64,000 nt of DNA, taken from assembly GCA_016705065.1 (NCBI GenBank), contig JADIYY010000001.1:310001-374000 (forward strand), read 5' to 3'. The translations under genes and the position numbers were made by a program. This document shows, in pieces, positions 1 to 9,044 of the stretch. This DNA comes from Candidatus Aalborgiella aggregata. Its GTDB lineage: Bacteria; Pseudomonadota; Gammaproteobacteria; Burkholderiales; Burkholderiaceae_C. The notes beneath the pieces were generated by a model, which was given only the letters and a program-made list of their open reading frames with translations, made no database searches and was not told the origin of the DNA. How positions within the stretch are numbered: the first letter of the stretch is position 1; each line of letters opens with the position of its first letter.

Positions 1-313
1 CCAAGCTGTTCTCAAAGCGGCTGGCAAAGCCAAATTGGACGATTTGATTGGCAAGGTTAAAGGCATTAACTTGGAAGTAATTGTTGCTGTTGGACATACT
101 GATTCAAAAGGCAGCGACAAAGCCAATCAAGCTTTATCAGTACGCCGTGCTGAGGCCGTAAAAGCCTACTTGGTGTCTAAAGGCATCGAGAAAAACCGCG
201 TTTACACTGAAGGTAAAGGCTCTAAGCAACCTGTAGCTGACAACAAAACAGCTGAAGGCCGTGCTAAAAACAACCGCGTTGAAATCGAAGTGGTTGGCAC
301 ACAAAAGAAATAA
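1..313 (+). CDS. OmpA-family outer membrane protein, C-terminal part (5' truncated by window)
   Basis: The reading frame is open from the left edge of the window, so only about the last 103 residues are seen. They form an OmpA-like peptidoglycan-binding domain: the segment GHTDSKGSDKANQALSVRRA carries the diagnostic GHTD...N..LS..RA pattern, and the end has the family's NNRVEIEV motif. In OmpA-type porins this domain sits in the periplasm and anchors the outer membrane to peptidoglycan. The N-terminal part, which would separate an OmpA beta-barrel from a lipoprotein, is outside the window. A strong hairpin terminator follows about 60 bases downstream. Confidence 0.9.
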   Translation, partial: QAVLKAAGKAKLDDLIGKVKGINLEVIVAVGHTDSKGSDKANQALSVRRAEAVKAYLVSKGIEKNRVYTEGKGSKQPVADNKTAEGRAKNNRVEIEVVGTQKK

Positions 314-374
314 TTTGACTGCACTTTTGCCAACTCACACACCTGTGTTGAGTTAAAAAGTAACAGAAATTGTG

Positions 375-406
375 AGCCTCTGAGGTCAAACTCAGGGGCT
401 TTTTCA
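375..406 (+). terminator. Rho-independent terminator after the OmpA-family gene
   Basis: AGCCTCTGAG and CTCAGGGGCT form a 10-bp stem with one G-U pair around a 6-base loop, followed directly by a T run. It lies between the OmpA-family stop codon and ubiG on the plus strand. Confidence 0.8.
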
Positions 407-515
407 CGTTTATTGGGGTTTTGTTAACTTCTTTTTGACTCAATTGTGGTTTCACATGCTAAATTACCCGCTGTTCAAATAAAAGTTAAGTTAATTAGAA
501 AGTACGTACAAACAC

Positions 516-1235
516 ATGTTCACAGCAAATCAAGCGCTGAATGTTGATCCGTCTGAGATAGCCAAGTTCTCGGACTTGGCACATCATTGGTGGGACACGC
601 AAAGCGAGTTCGCGCCTTTGCACGCCATCAACCCATTGCGTTTGGATTGGATCAATGGTTTGAGCCCACTTTCTGGAAAGCGCGTGTTAGATATAGGTTG
701 TGGTGGTGGTATTTTGGCCGACGCCATGGCCCGTAAAGGTGCTGATGTGCTGGGCATTGACTTGGCGACCAAATCACTCAAAGTGGCGCAACTGCACGCA
801 TTGGAAGCGCAAACACCCCAGATCAGTTACCGCGAAATCAGTGCCGAAGCTTTGGCTGCTGAGCAACCCGCTAGTTTTGACGTTGTCACCTGCATGGAAA
901 TGCTTGAACACGTGCCCAATCCGCAGTCAATCGTTGCGGCTTGTGCGGCTTTGGTCAAACCGGGTGGCTGGGTATATTTCTCAACCATCAACCGCAATGC
1001 CAAAGCTTATATGTTTGCCATTGTGGGGGCCGAGTATGTCTTGAAGATGCTACCACGTGGCACGCACGATTTTGCAAAATTCATAACCCCCAGTGAATTG
1101 CTTGGGTTTGCACGCAATCAATCATTAGATGTGCAAGCCATGCGCGGTTTGGAATACAACCCGTTGAACAAACGCTACAAATTGAGCGCAGATACCAGTG
1201 TGAACTACCTGGTTGCAACCCAAAAGGCTGTGTAA
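516..1235 (+). CDS. ubiG: Ubiquinone biosynthesis O-methyltransferase UbiG
   Basis: A class I SAM-dependent methyltransferase of 239 residues, the usual UbiG length. UbiG carries out both O-methylations in ubiquinone synthesis. The N-terminus (DPSEIAKFSDLAHHWWD, about residues 11-27) is the UbiG-specific start. The SAM-binding motif VLDIGCGGG is at residues 57-65, the acidic motif II (GIDLA) about 20 residues later, and the post-motif CMEMLEHVPNP follows. The ATG is preceded only by a weak purine-rich stretch, but the N-terminus aligns with the family. The next gene is a phosphoglycolate phosphatase 30 bases downstream, a pairing common in Burkholderiales and probably co-transcribed. Confidence 0.95.
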   Translation: MFTANQALNVDPSEIAKFSDLAHHWWDTQSEFAPLHAINPLRLDWINGLSPLSGKRVLDIGCGGGILADAMARKGADVLGIDLATKSLKVAQLHALEAQTPQISYREISAEALAAEQPASFDVVTCMEMLEHVPNPQSIVAACAALVKPGGWVYFSTINRNAKAYMFAIVGAEYVLKMLPRGTHDFAKFITPSELLGFARNQSLDVQAMRGLEYNPLNKRYKLSADTSVNYLVATQKAV

Positions 1236-1265
1236 AAACCACACCGCATAGGTACTAAAAAGAAA

Positions 1266-1979
1266 ATGGGCAAGCACAACCTCAATTTCGCTAAGCATAC
1301 ACATCATGTACCACGCCACGGCTTGGTCCGTGTAGTATTGTTTGACCTAGACGGTACTTTGATCGACAGTGCGCCTGATTTGGGCGCCGCAGTTGACAAA
1401 ATGCGGACCGACAGAGGTATGCCTTCTTTGCCCTTAACGCACTACCGTCACATGGCGGGAGCCGGTGCACGGGGAATGCTTGAACTGGCGTTTGGCATGA
1501 CACCTGAGCACAAGGAGTTTTACGTTTACCGCGAAGAATTCTTTGGTAACTATGAAGACCGAATGTTGTTGCGCACCCAAGCATTTCATGGCATAGAAGA
1601 TTTGCTGGCCAGTTTGCGCCTGCGTGGCATTCGTTGGGGTATTGTGACCAACAAATCAAAACGTTTCACTGAGCCATTGGTGCGCGAATTGCCCTTGTTG
1701 AAAGATGCTTGTGTTGTCATCAGCGGTGACAGCACACCGCATACCAAACCACATCCAGAACCACTGTTCGCAGCAACGCGGCATTTGAAATTAGAGCCAA
1801 TGCATTGCGCCTACGTAGGTGATGACATTCGCGACATTGAAGCAGGCCGCAACGCCGGCATGTGCAGCTTGGCGGCGACATGGGGCTATTTGGGGCAACA
1901 TGATGTGAACACATGGGGCGCAGATGCATTACTCAAAGAGCCTGATTGCCTGTTGGACTGGTTGGATGGCCGTCGTTAA
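1266..1979 (+). CDS. gph: Phosphoglycolate phosphatase-like HAD hydrolase
   Basis: A HAD-superfamily phosphatase of 237 residues. Motif I is FDLDGTLIDSAPDL with the nucleophile Asp27 and acid Asp29. Motif II is the TNK segment near residue 125, motif III the lysine in TKPHPEPL, and motif IV YVGDDIRD. The DSAPDL sequence after motif I and the cap spacing fit Gph, which removes 2-phosphoglycolate. The first 20 residues lie before the usual start, so translation may begin at the TTG at 1323; the ATG at 1266 is the only in-frame ATG upstream of motif I. The gene follows ubiG by 30 bases and the next ORF begins right after its stop. Confidence 0.88.
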   Translation: MGKHNLNFAKHTHHVPRHGLVRVVLFDLDGTLIDSAPDLGAAVDKMRTDRGMPSLPLTHYRHMAGAGARGMLELAFGMTPEHKEFYVYREEFFGNYEDRMLLRTQAFHGIEDLLASLRLRGIRWGIVTNKSKRFTEPLVRELPLLKDACVVISGDSTPHTKPHPEPLFAATRHLKLEPMHCAYVGDDIRDIEAGRNAGMCSLAATWGYLGQHDVNTWGADALLKEPDCLLDWLDGRR

Positions 1980-1993
1980 GCGGATGGTGTGAG

Positions 1994-3715
1994 TTGACTC
2001 GGTTGAGCAGACTTGGTCTCTTAAAAGCTATAATATTTATAGCAATCTACGCAGTAATTACGCCGGCTACAGCCTGTTTTGATGATAAAAAATTAGAAGA
2101 GCAACGCACCAGCGGGCAAGCCAGTTTGATCTACGTGTGGTCACCCCGCATGGTCTTGTCGGTCACGCAAGCGCATCTGGCGGCAGAACAGGCAGCCAAA
2201 GCGGGCTTGGTATTCACACCCGTGGTGGATGGTCGAATCTCAAGCGCTGAATGGCAAAGTGCATTACAACAATTGGCATCAACCCAGCAATTGAATGCAG
2301 CGCAAGCCAGCGTGCTCAAGCACAGCCAAGCCCTGTGCGCACCAGCATTGTTAGAGCGCGATGCGTACCTGCATTTCCCCACCGCCTTTGTGTTACAAAA
2401 TCAAACCGTTCACCCCAACAAATTGGTGGGTGCCATGCCTGCACAGTTTTGGCAACAAGGTATTGCGGCACGCATTGACAAAACCACTGCCAACCAAGCA
2501 AGCGCTTCGGCAAACGTTGATCAATGCATTGCACCCAATCAATTCATCGCACTCGACCCCAAACTGGCGGGCTTGGATGACAACCAACAAGTGGCGCTGG
2601 GTGCTTATGAACGCGTCAGCCCTGATGGGCGCTACATACTGCGTTCGTTTTCAGGCAGCAAATTAACAACGGTTAGTTTGGTTGAATTACCAGGCCCAAC
2701 TTTGCCAAATGGTCAGCAAGTGGGTAAACAGCGCATTTATGAGACACCATTATCCAACGAAGCATTCCCTGTGCAAGGCAGTTGGCGCTACATTGTGGAT
2801 ATCAATGGCAGTCACTACACATTCAAAAGCATTGTGGACAGTCAAACCAAGGCCAAGCCTTTGTTCTCTGGCGGCATGACGGGCTTTTATGCTGTGGCTT
2901 CAGAAGTAGACAGCTTGTACCCCACGCAGACCACCAAGCCCATTCAAATACGCTCTTTAAGCTGGCCCAATGCTGATGCAGATGGCGCCATTCAAGGAAT
3001 GGGTACCTTGTCATCCACCACACTTGTTGTTGACCCTGTCACACACCGCAACATCACCAACGCAGGCGCCTACACTGGTGTTATTAACCACTGCACCGAC
3101 CGTTCCAGCACCGACGGTAGTATGTATGCCTTGCCCATGATCTCAGTAGACGGCACTGAATTCGCCGCACTGCCACAAAAACCAGTTGATGGTGTACCCA
3201 CCATGCGCATTTTTGGCTTAGGTGCGGATGGCAAACAGTGCATTCCGCAAGGTAAGTTCAAACTGCAATCAGGCAAAATTATTTTTGGATTTTCAGACAA
3301 AAAATCCAACACACTCGCTAATGCAGCCTATGAATACCGCGGTCACGTATGGTGGTACCAGCGTGCGTTGGATGCACAACTCAATTTAGCGCCTTGGTTT
3401 GACGACAGAGATGCAGGCACACCAGCCAAGCCAGTTCATAAAGACGTCACTGCCAATGCCTTTCCAGGTATCACCCGCGACGGTAGAGTGGTTTACGCAG
3501 CGACATGGAGACGTTGCACAGGCCAGACGCCGTGCACGCAAGAGGGCGGCTATGTGGTGGCAGACCCGTGGCAAAGCAACGCTTTTAAAAACCACCTGAT
3601 AGAAAACCCAAATAAAGCCAATCTATTGGGCATAGCGCACAAAAACTGCATCACTGTGCAAGATGTGTTGAAAGAACGCGCGGCATTTACTGCCTTTCAT
3701 GGGCTAACAAATTGA
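1994..3715 (+). CDS. Large secreted protein of unknown function, signal peptide encoded by a dispersed repeat
   Basis: An open frame encodes about 570 residues that I cannot assign to a family. It begins with a hydrophobic segment (LLKAIIFIAIYAVITPATA followed by C) that looks like a signal peptide ending at ATA, so the product is probably periplasmic or outer-membrane associated. The mature part has blade-like stretches such as SPDGRYILRS that suggest a beta-propeller, and about ten cysteines. The start is uncertain: only TTG codons are available (1946, 1994, 2003), and I chose 1994 because it gives a compact signal peptide and avoids overlap with gph. The hydrophobic core coincides exactly with a copy of the window's dispersed repeat, so this gene may have gained its export signal from that element. 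Confidence 0.7.
   Translation: MTRLSRLGLLKAIIFIAIYAVITPATACFDDKKLEEQRTSGQASLIYVWSPRMVLSVTQAHLAAEQAAKAGLVFTPVVDGRISSAEWQSALQQLASTQQLNAAQASVLKHSQALCAPALLERDAYLHFPTAFVLQNQTVHPNKLVGAMPAQFWQQGIAARIDKTTANQASASANVDQCIAPNQFIALDPKLAGLDDNQQVALGAYERVSPDGRYILRSFSGSKLTTVSLVELPGPTLPNGQQVGKQRIYETPLSNEAFPVQGSWRYIVDINGSHYTFKSIVDSQTKAKPLFSGGMTGFYAVASEVDSLYPTQTTKPIQIRSLSWPNADADGAIQGMGTLSSTTLVVDPVTHRNITNAGAYTGVINHCTDRSSTDGSMYALPMISVDGTEFAALPQKPVDGVPTMRIFGLGADGKQCIPQGKFKLQSGKIIFGFSDKKSNTLANAAYEYRGHVWWYQRALDAQLNLAPWFDDRDAGTPAKPVHKDVTANAFPGITRDGRVVYAATWRRCTGQTPCTQEGGYVVADPWQSNAFKNHLIENPNKANLLGIAHKNCITVQDVLKERAAFTAFHGLTN
2024..2077 (+). repeat. Dispersed 50-57 bp repeat, copy 1 (in coding sequence)
   Basis: Forward copy: GCTATAATATTTATAGC arm, then a middle ending in TTACGCCGGCTACAGCC. 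It is read in frame and encodes the hydrophobic core of the signal peptide of the secreted protein. The consensus TAG is TAC here. Confidence 0.85.
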
Positions 3716-3762
3716 TATTAAATTAATTCAGCCAATCATCCTGCAGAAATAAATTTGCCCTA

Positions 3763-4464
3763 TCAATGCGTGCCTATCTTGAATGAGTAAGAAAAATCAC
3801 TCCGTTTGATTTCCCATTTACCATCTGGCGTTAAAAGATAGGGGGAACCAGAAGATGGTTTGTGATAAGTCCAACCTGGGTCTTCTCCGGCTATCCACCA
3901 ACCATAAAGTCCCTCTCTGTACTCTTGACCAATGACGACGTTATAACGATCCTGATTGATGATTAACTGCCCCTCAATTGCAAAATTAAAGGAACCCATA
4001 TTCGCCCAATCTTGACTATTGAATTTTGCCCCCTTGTTCCTGTCATTAAACCAATCGGTTGGGGTGTTACTTGTTTGACGTCCAGCTTTAATTACAAGCT
4101 CAAAGGTGTAGAGGTCAGGCACATAAGGGTAATCGATTTTGTACATGCCTGCCCAAGGTAGACCTGGTGTAATTGAAAACTTCACTTCTTGCGGGGAGGG
4201 GCTAAAACCTATCTTTTTAACAGCGCCTGTTGGGATGTCGAAACTCAGATGATATTCATGCATCGTATCACCTACAACCGGATCCGGCGTCGCACTTTGC
4301 AGGCTGCATTCCGTCTGTGCGGTTGCGGTAGTTGTTGTAGTTTGTTGAGTGGTGTTGGTCGTATCTGTCTTTGTGGCGCAGCTGTTGTCACCGCTTTCAC
4401 TGCCACATGCCACTAACCCAATTGCGAGCAAGGTGGAAAACAAAACAGATTTAATTTTTTTCAT
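3763..4464 (-). CDS. Lipoprotein of unknown function (paralog A of a tandem pair)
   Basis: A 233-residue protein with a lipoprotein signal: MKK start, hydrophobic core, lipobox LVAC with Cys20. A Thr/Gln-rich low-complexity linker (TDTTNTTQQTTTTT) follows, then a globular domain with SLQSATPDPVVG, GQLIINQDRYNVVIGQE and GWWIAGEDPGW. I do not recognise the family. The neighbouring downstream-coordinate gene is a clear paralog with the same layout, so the pair arose by tandem duplication and then diverged outside the lipobox-linker region. An AAGG-type ribosome binding site precedes the ATG. The lipobox predicts a periplasm-facing, lipid-anchored protein. Confidence 0.8.
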   Translation of the reverse strand: MKKIKSVLFSTLLAIGLVACGSESGDNSCATKTDTTNTTQQTTTTTATAQTECSLQSATPDPVVGDTMHEYHLSFDIPTGAVKKIGFSPSPQEVKFSITPGLPWAGMYKIDYPYVPDLYTFELVIKAGRQTSNTPTDWFNDRNKGAKFNSQDWANMGSFNFAIEGQLIINQDRYNVVIGQEYREGLYGWWIAGEDPGWTYHKPSSGSPYLLTPDGKWEIKRSDFSYSFKIGTH

Positions 4465-4626
4465 GTGCTTTACCTTGAATGAGTCTCTTGATCGCGTAGC
4501 AAATTAATCGAAATATGAATAGAAGGTGTGTACTGTTAAGTCAAAGTAATAGCATTTGACAAAGGCACATGCGTAAGATACGCATAAAGATGCTTAAGAA
4601 CATTAGGCGTCACACGTTTTCCACAA

Positions 4627-5343
4627 TCAATTCGGATCAATTATGAATCCAGTACTCATGACGTCTACACCGGGAAGGATTCTCCATTTTTTATCTGGAG
4701 TTAAAAGATAATTGTGACCAAAAAGTGGAACATGCCGTGACCAGCCCGGTCCTTGACCGCCTACCCACCAGCCATTAGCACCACCAAACCCTTCTTGCCC
4801 AACTGTAACTAAGTAGCGGTCATCGTTAATAATTAGATACCCAGAAAAAGCAAAATTAAGTGAATCTATCTCGCTCCATGAGTATTCATTGCTGATTACA
4901 TCTACATCACCGCTGCGTTTATTAAACCAAACTAAAGGGGGGTTGCTACCCTGGCGCCCAGCTCTGACATTAATATCAATGCCTTTCTGGCCGGTATACA
5001 AAGTATCGAACGTGGCAATATTCACACCCTCCCAAGGTTGGCCTGATGTAATTGAATACCCATTGTCCCACTCAAATCGAATTGTCTTTATAGAGCCAGA
5101 GGTGTCTTGGTCTGGAGCGAAACGCACATAATTATCACGCACAGTAACACCTACAACCGGGTTTGGTGTCGCACTTTGCAGGCTGCATTCCGTCTCTGTA
5201 GTTCCGGTAGTTGTTGTGGCTTGTTGTGTGGTGCTGGTCGTATCTGTTTTATTGGCGCAGCTGTTGTCGTCGTCTCCACTGCTGCATGACGCTAACCCAA
5301 TTGTGAGCAATGCAGTGAGTAAAACCAATTTAAGTGTTTTCAT
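4627..5343 (-). CDS. Lipoprotein of unknown function (paralog B of a tandem pair)
   Basis: A 238-residue lipoprotein starting at the ATG at 5343: MKTLKLVLLTALLTIGLASC gives a lipobox LASC with Cys20. The frame is open upstream to 5472, but that extension lacks a signal and overlaps the next gene. As in paralog A, a Thr/Gln-rich linker is followed by SLQSATPNPVVG and a C-terminal region with GYLIINDDRYLVTVGQE and GWWVGGQGPGW. The shared Gly-Trp-Trp motif and LLTPD(G/K)KW ending mark a common fold of unknown function. It is separated from paralog A by 162 bases without a visible terminator. Confidence 0.8.
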   Translation of the reverse strand: MKTLKLVLLTALLTIGLASCSSGDDDNSCANKTDTTSTTQQATTTTGTTETECSLQSATPNPVVGVTVRDNYVRFAPDQDTSGSIKTIRFEWDNGYSITSGQPWEGVNIATFDTLYTGQKGIDINVRAGRQGSNPPLVWFNKRSGDVDVISNEYSWSEIDSLNFAFSGYLIINDDRYLVTVGQEGFGGANGWWVGGQGPGWSRHVPLFGHNYLLTPDKKWRILPGVDVMSTGFIIDPN

Positions 5344-5416
5344 GGAATCCTTAATTGTGTCGAAATGTTTAAAAGCAGTGTATCTTAAGTTACAACAATC
5401 AACAGTGGAGTTTGGG

Positions 5417-6922
5417 TTAAGGACAAAGCATGCCAATTTTTGGTAGTTCTCCAGCAAACAAGAACGACTCAATTACCTTTTTCCCGCAATCGCCAGAACG
5501 TCCGTACACGATGTGCCCATCTCCCAACCACTCAACAAGATGTGAATTTGCAAGCGATTGATGCAAAGCTCTAGCCCAATGGATGGGTGTTGCTGGATCA
5601 TGTTGCCCTGCCACTATCAAAATAGGGCCTGAGCCCTTGGCTTGCAAAGGTTTGGGATTTTCTTTTGCGCGTGCAGGCCAACTTGCACATGGTTGCAATG
5701 ACCAAGCACGTCCAGCGCCCGATATTGGGGCTTGCTCTTTCCACAGAGGTGCCAACTTTGCTGGTAAGTCAGTGTCGCGGGAATCATGAAGATCATGGCA
5801 CATGACTGACAAGTAAGGGCTGTCTGCAGGGTTGACCATCAATGCATCACTGTGGGCTGCCTCTAAAAACGGTTGGTAATCACCACGCAAAGAACTGGCC
5901 AACAGACGACGCAATTGTGGCCAACCATCTTCTGGGGTGTACATAAAAGATTCAATCAAGCCAAGCGCCCGTCCGCCAGACAGAACTTTTCCATCTGCAC
6001 CGATATAAGCCGATTGATCAAGGTTTGCAATAAGTTGCATCAGAACAGCTAATCCCTCTTTTTGCCCTTTAGGTAAAGGGCAGTCAGCTTGTTTGCCACA
6101 ATCCGCAATAAAGCGCGATACAGAGTCCTGCATTCCCATTGCCTGATCATGCCGCACTTGCGTGTAATTCAATGCCGGATTCATGGCCGAATCCAATACA
6201 ACGCGATGGGTATGTTCTGGAAATAGCGTTGCATAGCTAGCACCCAGATAAGTACCGTAAGAAAACCCAAGATAGGAAATTTTTGACTCGCGCAATCCCA
6301 TGCGCAGAATGTCCATGTCACGCGCTATGTTTTTGGTATTGAAAAGACGCATCGTCGAACCGTATTTTTGGTGACACTTTGCGCCATGCATGCGACCTAA
6401 TTGGCGAGTCAATTCAATTTGCGCAACAGTAATTGGTGCACTGGTTTGATTTCGTATCGCGCTCTTTTCCTCATCAGTCAAACAAGCAATTGCTGGACTT
6501 GATGTGCCCGTGCCACGATGATCGAAAGTCACGATGTCATAGCGCGCACGCAAATCATCCCAATATGCTGGATCGTCAGTTAATTCTGGAACGCCAGCTA
6601 AGCCTGGTCCGCCAGGATTAAAAAACAGCACGCCCAATCGATTTGCAGTATTTTTTGCAGGTAATCGTGCAACACTGAGTTTCCAAGTATCAGTTTCGTT
6701 CGCCTCATAATCCGCTGGTACCAGCAAAGTTGCACATTGAACCAGGGGATTTGCACCACACGCTACCCATTGGAGTGACTGTGCACCAAATCGTTGTACT
6801 ACCGAGGTACTGATAAGCGCATCATGTGTGGCTAATGGCGTATGGGTTTGGCAAGATGCCAGACCCACTAGCATCATTAAAAACATACAGTTTTGTATCA
6901 AACGATGGAATGAACTATGCAT
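5417..6922 (-). CDS. Lipoprotein alpha/beta hydrolase, tripeptidyl aminopeptidase (TAP)-like
   Basis: A 501-residue alpha/beta hydrolase of the proline iminopeptidase/TAP type, which usually releases N-terminal peptides in the envelope. Starting at the ATG at 6922 gives a lipoprotein signal with lipobox LASC (Cys24); an ATG at 6970 would add 16 residues before the signal. The oxyanion segment FNPGGPG is at residues 101-107. The nucleophile elbow GFSYG has Ser221, the DxRGTG loop (FDHRGTGTSSP) precedes it, and the C-terminal TAP-like region carries GQHDPATPIHWA with the acid and GDGHIVYG with the histidine. The substrate is unknown. Confidence 0.87.
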   Translation of the reverse strand: MHSSFHRLIQNCMFLMMLVGLASCQTHTPLATHDALISTSVVQRFGAQSLQWVACGANPLVQCATLLVPADYEANETDTWKLSVARLPAKNTANRLGVLFFNPGGPGLAGVPELTDDPAYWDDLRARYDIVTFDHRGTGTSSPAIACLTDEEKSAIRNQTSAPITVAQIELTRQLGRMHGAKCHQKYGSTMRLFNTKNIARDMDILRMGLRESKISYLGFSYGTYLGASYATLFPEHTHRVVLDSAMNPALNYTQVRHDQAMGMQDSVSRFIADCGKQADCPLPKGQKEGLAVLMQLIANLDQSAYIGADGKVLSGGRALGLIESFMYTPEDGWPQLRRLLASSLRGDYQPFLEAAHSDALMVNPADSPYLSVMCHDLHDSRDTDLPAKLAPLWKEQAPISGAGRAWSLQPCASWPARAKENPKPLQAKGSGPILIVAGQHDPATPIHWARALHQSLANSHLVEWLGDGHIVYGRSGDCGKKVIESFLFAGELPKIGMLCP

Positions 6923-7048
6923 ATCTAATTTGGTTGTAGAGTTTTGAAATGCTTTTGGATACGAATTCACAGTAAACGGCGGATATTATGTCATGCGACT
7001 TTCTATGCCAAAACAACTAATTTGGCTATTCGATTTAGCGATTCGGTC

Positions 7049-7075
7049 TTGAAAACAGACATCTCGGCATAAAAT
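7049..7075 (+). promoter_or_regulatory. Possible sigma-70 promoter of tmRNA
   Basis: TTGAAA at 7049-7054 and TAAAAT at 7070-7075 are separated by 15 bases and lie about 10 bases before the mature tmRNA 5' end. The spacer is shorter than the ideal 17. Confidence 0.45.
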
Positions 7076-7084
7076 AGGTCGTGA

Positions 7085-7469
7085 GGGGCTGCACTGGTTT
7101 CGACGCGGGTACGGACGCGCAGTGGGGCATGCCGAGCTAGGGTCACGCTCGTAAAAATCGATTCAAAAAACTAACTGCAAACGACGAACGTTTCGCACTC
7201 GCTGCTTAATTGCCAGTGAGCTTCACAACAGCAGGCCGATGGGCTGGGCAAGGGTGGTTTAGCAATAAACCGTCCAGGCTGTGGAGTCATTTACATCGGC
7301 TGGTTTGAGCCTGGGCACCTTAGGTTTGAACAAGACAATAGGGCGCTGGCGAACCTGATAGCGTGCTACTGCGCGATCAGATGAGTGAGATTCAAATCAG
7401 ATGGCTAAGCATGTAGATCTACGCGAAAAAGGCTTGCGGACGGGGGTTCAAATCCCCCCAGCTCCACCA
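7085..7469 (+). ncRNA. ssrA: Transfer-messenger RNA (tmRNA)
   Basis: The 5' end GGGGCTG pairs with CAGCTCC before the encoded ACCA 3' end, giving the tRNA-like acceptor stem. The T arm is CGGGGGTTCAAATCCCCCC. The tag reading frame at 7177-7209 encodes ANDERFALAA followed by TAA, a typical betaproteobacterial proteolysis tag ending in ALAA. The length of 385 nt is normal. tmRNA rescues ribosomes stalled on broken mRNAs and marks the products for degradation. A polysaccharide gene cluster with lower GC starts 185 bases downstream; tmRNA 3' ends are frequent integration sites, but no duplicated 3' end was found. Confidence 0.97.
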
Positions 7470-7653
7470 CATCATTATGAATAGTCTTTGATTAAACCTA
7501 ACAAATGACTTTAGCTAAACACATTTTCAATCGCTGAAGATACTGTAGTAGCCTTCGTTTATACACACGTCCATCCGTTAAAATCAACGCATTGCAACTA
7601 TAAAGTTCCCGTATTGCACAGAGAACGCACCTGCAACAAGGGAGTTAAGTCTT

Positions 7654-8850
7654 ATGCGGATATGCGTCTCAGGGATTGGCTACGTTGGGTTGTCGAATGC
7701 GGTATTACTGGCACAACATCACGACGTGGTGGCCATTGACATCATCCCAGCCAAAGTGGATTTGCTTAACAGGCGCCAAAGCCCCATTGAAGACGCCGAG
7801 CTTGTTCACTACCTCAACACCAAACAGCTCAACCTTAAAGCCACGCTGGACAAAGTGGAGGCCTACGCTGATGCCGACTATGTGCTGATTGCCACCGCTA
7901 CTAACCACATTGACACCTCAAGTATTGAGACCGTGGTGAAAGATGTGATGGCTATTAATCCGCAAGCGGTAATGGTTATCAAAAGCACAGTGCCGATTGG
8001 CTACACGGCGAGGCTGAAAGAGCAATTAGGCTGCCAAAACATCATATTCAGCCCTGAGTTTTTGCGTGAAGGTAAAGCGCTATACGACAACCTGCACCCA
8101 AGCCGAATTGTAGTAGGTGAGGTGAGTGGGCGAGCCAAAACCTTTGCAGGGCTAATGCAACAAGGTGCCATTAAGCAAAATATAGATGTGCTGCTATGCA
8201 GTAGCGACGAAGCAGAGGCCATTAAGCTCTTTGCTAATACTTACCTAGCCATGCGTGTGGCCTACTTCAACGAGCTGGATACCTATGCCGCGAGCCACGG
8301 ACTAGACACCAGGCAAATCATTAATGGAGTGTGCCTAGATCCTCGTATTGGTAACCACTATAACAACCCCAGTTTTGGCTATGGTGGCTATTGCCTACCG
8401 AAAGACACCAAGCAACTGCTGGCCAACTACGATGCTGTGCCGCAAAACATCATGCGGGCGATTGTGAACAGCAATACCACTCGCAAAGACTTTTGTGCCA
8501 CGGAGATACTAAAGAAATTGGCGTCGACGAAATCATCAAGATACGATTCCAATTGTGATGGCAGCAATATACCAGTAGTCGGCATCTACCGCCTAGTCAT
8601 GAAGACAGGTAGCGACAACTTCCGCAGCAGTAGCATCCAGAGCATTATGAAACGCATTAAAGCCAAAGGGGTTGAAGTGATTGTTTATGAACCTGCTCTG
8701 AAAGAAAGCTGGTTCAATAACAGTCGAGTGGTAAATGACTTGGCACAATTCAAGCAAGAGGCCGATGTGATTGTGGCTAATCGTATGACGGCCGACATCT
8801 TTGATGTAGAAGATAAAGTGTATAGCCGTGATTTATTTGCGAAGGATTAG
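7654..8850 (+). CDS. ugd: UDP-glucose 6-dehydrogenase
   Basis: A 398-residue member of the UDP-glucose/GDP-mannose dehydrogenase family. The N-terminal NAD-binding motif GIGYVG is at residues 7-12. STVPIGYT and FSPEFLREG are the conserved central segments, and FGYGGYCLPKDTKQL carries the catalytic Cys247. It oxidises UDP-glucose to UDP-glucuronate for capsule or O-antigen synthesis. The length and the short Rossmann start match the bacterial short form (Streptococcus HasB/E. coli Ugd type). The ATG follows AAGGGAG. It is the first gene of a polysaccharide cluster with a flippase, methyltransferase and glycosyltransferase. Confidence 0.94.
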   Translation: MRICVSGIGYVGLSNAVLLAQHHDVVAIDIIPAKVDLLNRRQSPIEDAELVHYLNTKQLNLKATLDKVEAYADADYVLIATATNHIDTSSIETVVKDVMAINPQAVMVIKSTVPIGYTARLKEQLGCQNIIFSPEFLREGKALYDNLHPSRIVVGEVSGRAKTFAGLMQQGAIKQNIDVLLCSSDEAEAIKLFANTYLAMRVAYFNELDTYAASHGLDTRQIINGVCLDPRIGNHYNNPSFGYGGYCLPKDTKQLLANYDAVPQNIMRAIVNSNTTRKDFCATEILKKLASTKSSRYDSNCDGSNIPVVGIYRLVMKTGSDNFRSSSIQSIMKRIKAKGVEVIVYEPALKESWFNNSRVVNDLAQFKQEADVIVANRMTADIFDVEDKVYSRDLFAKD

Positions 8851-9044
8851 TCAACTATTCCCCCTCGGAATATTTGATAACGAGCAAGACTCATTTAAAT
8901 TTGACGTCGCGCATGAATCTTAGATACGAAGTAAATGGTGAGCGCGGTGTCTGATCAAGCAGTGCACTTGCAATTACTGATGTGTGGACAACATAGCTCT
9001 AACGTTAGATTGCAAAGAACAGTTGGACTTAAGGGAAGGAAATA

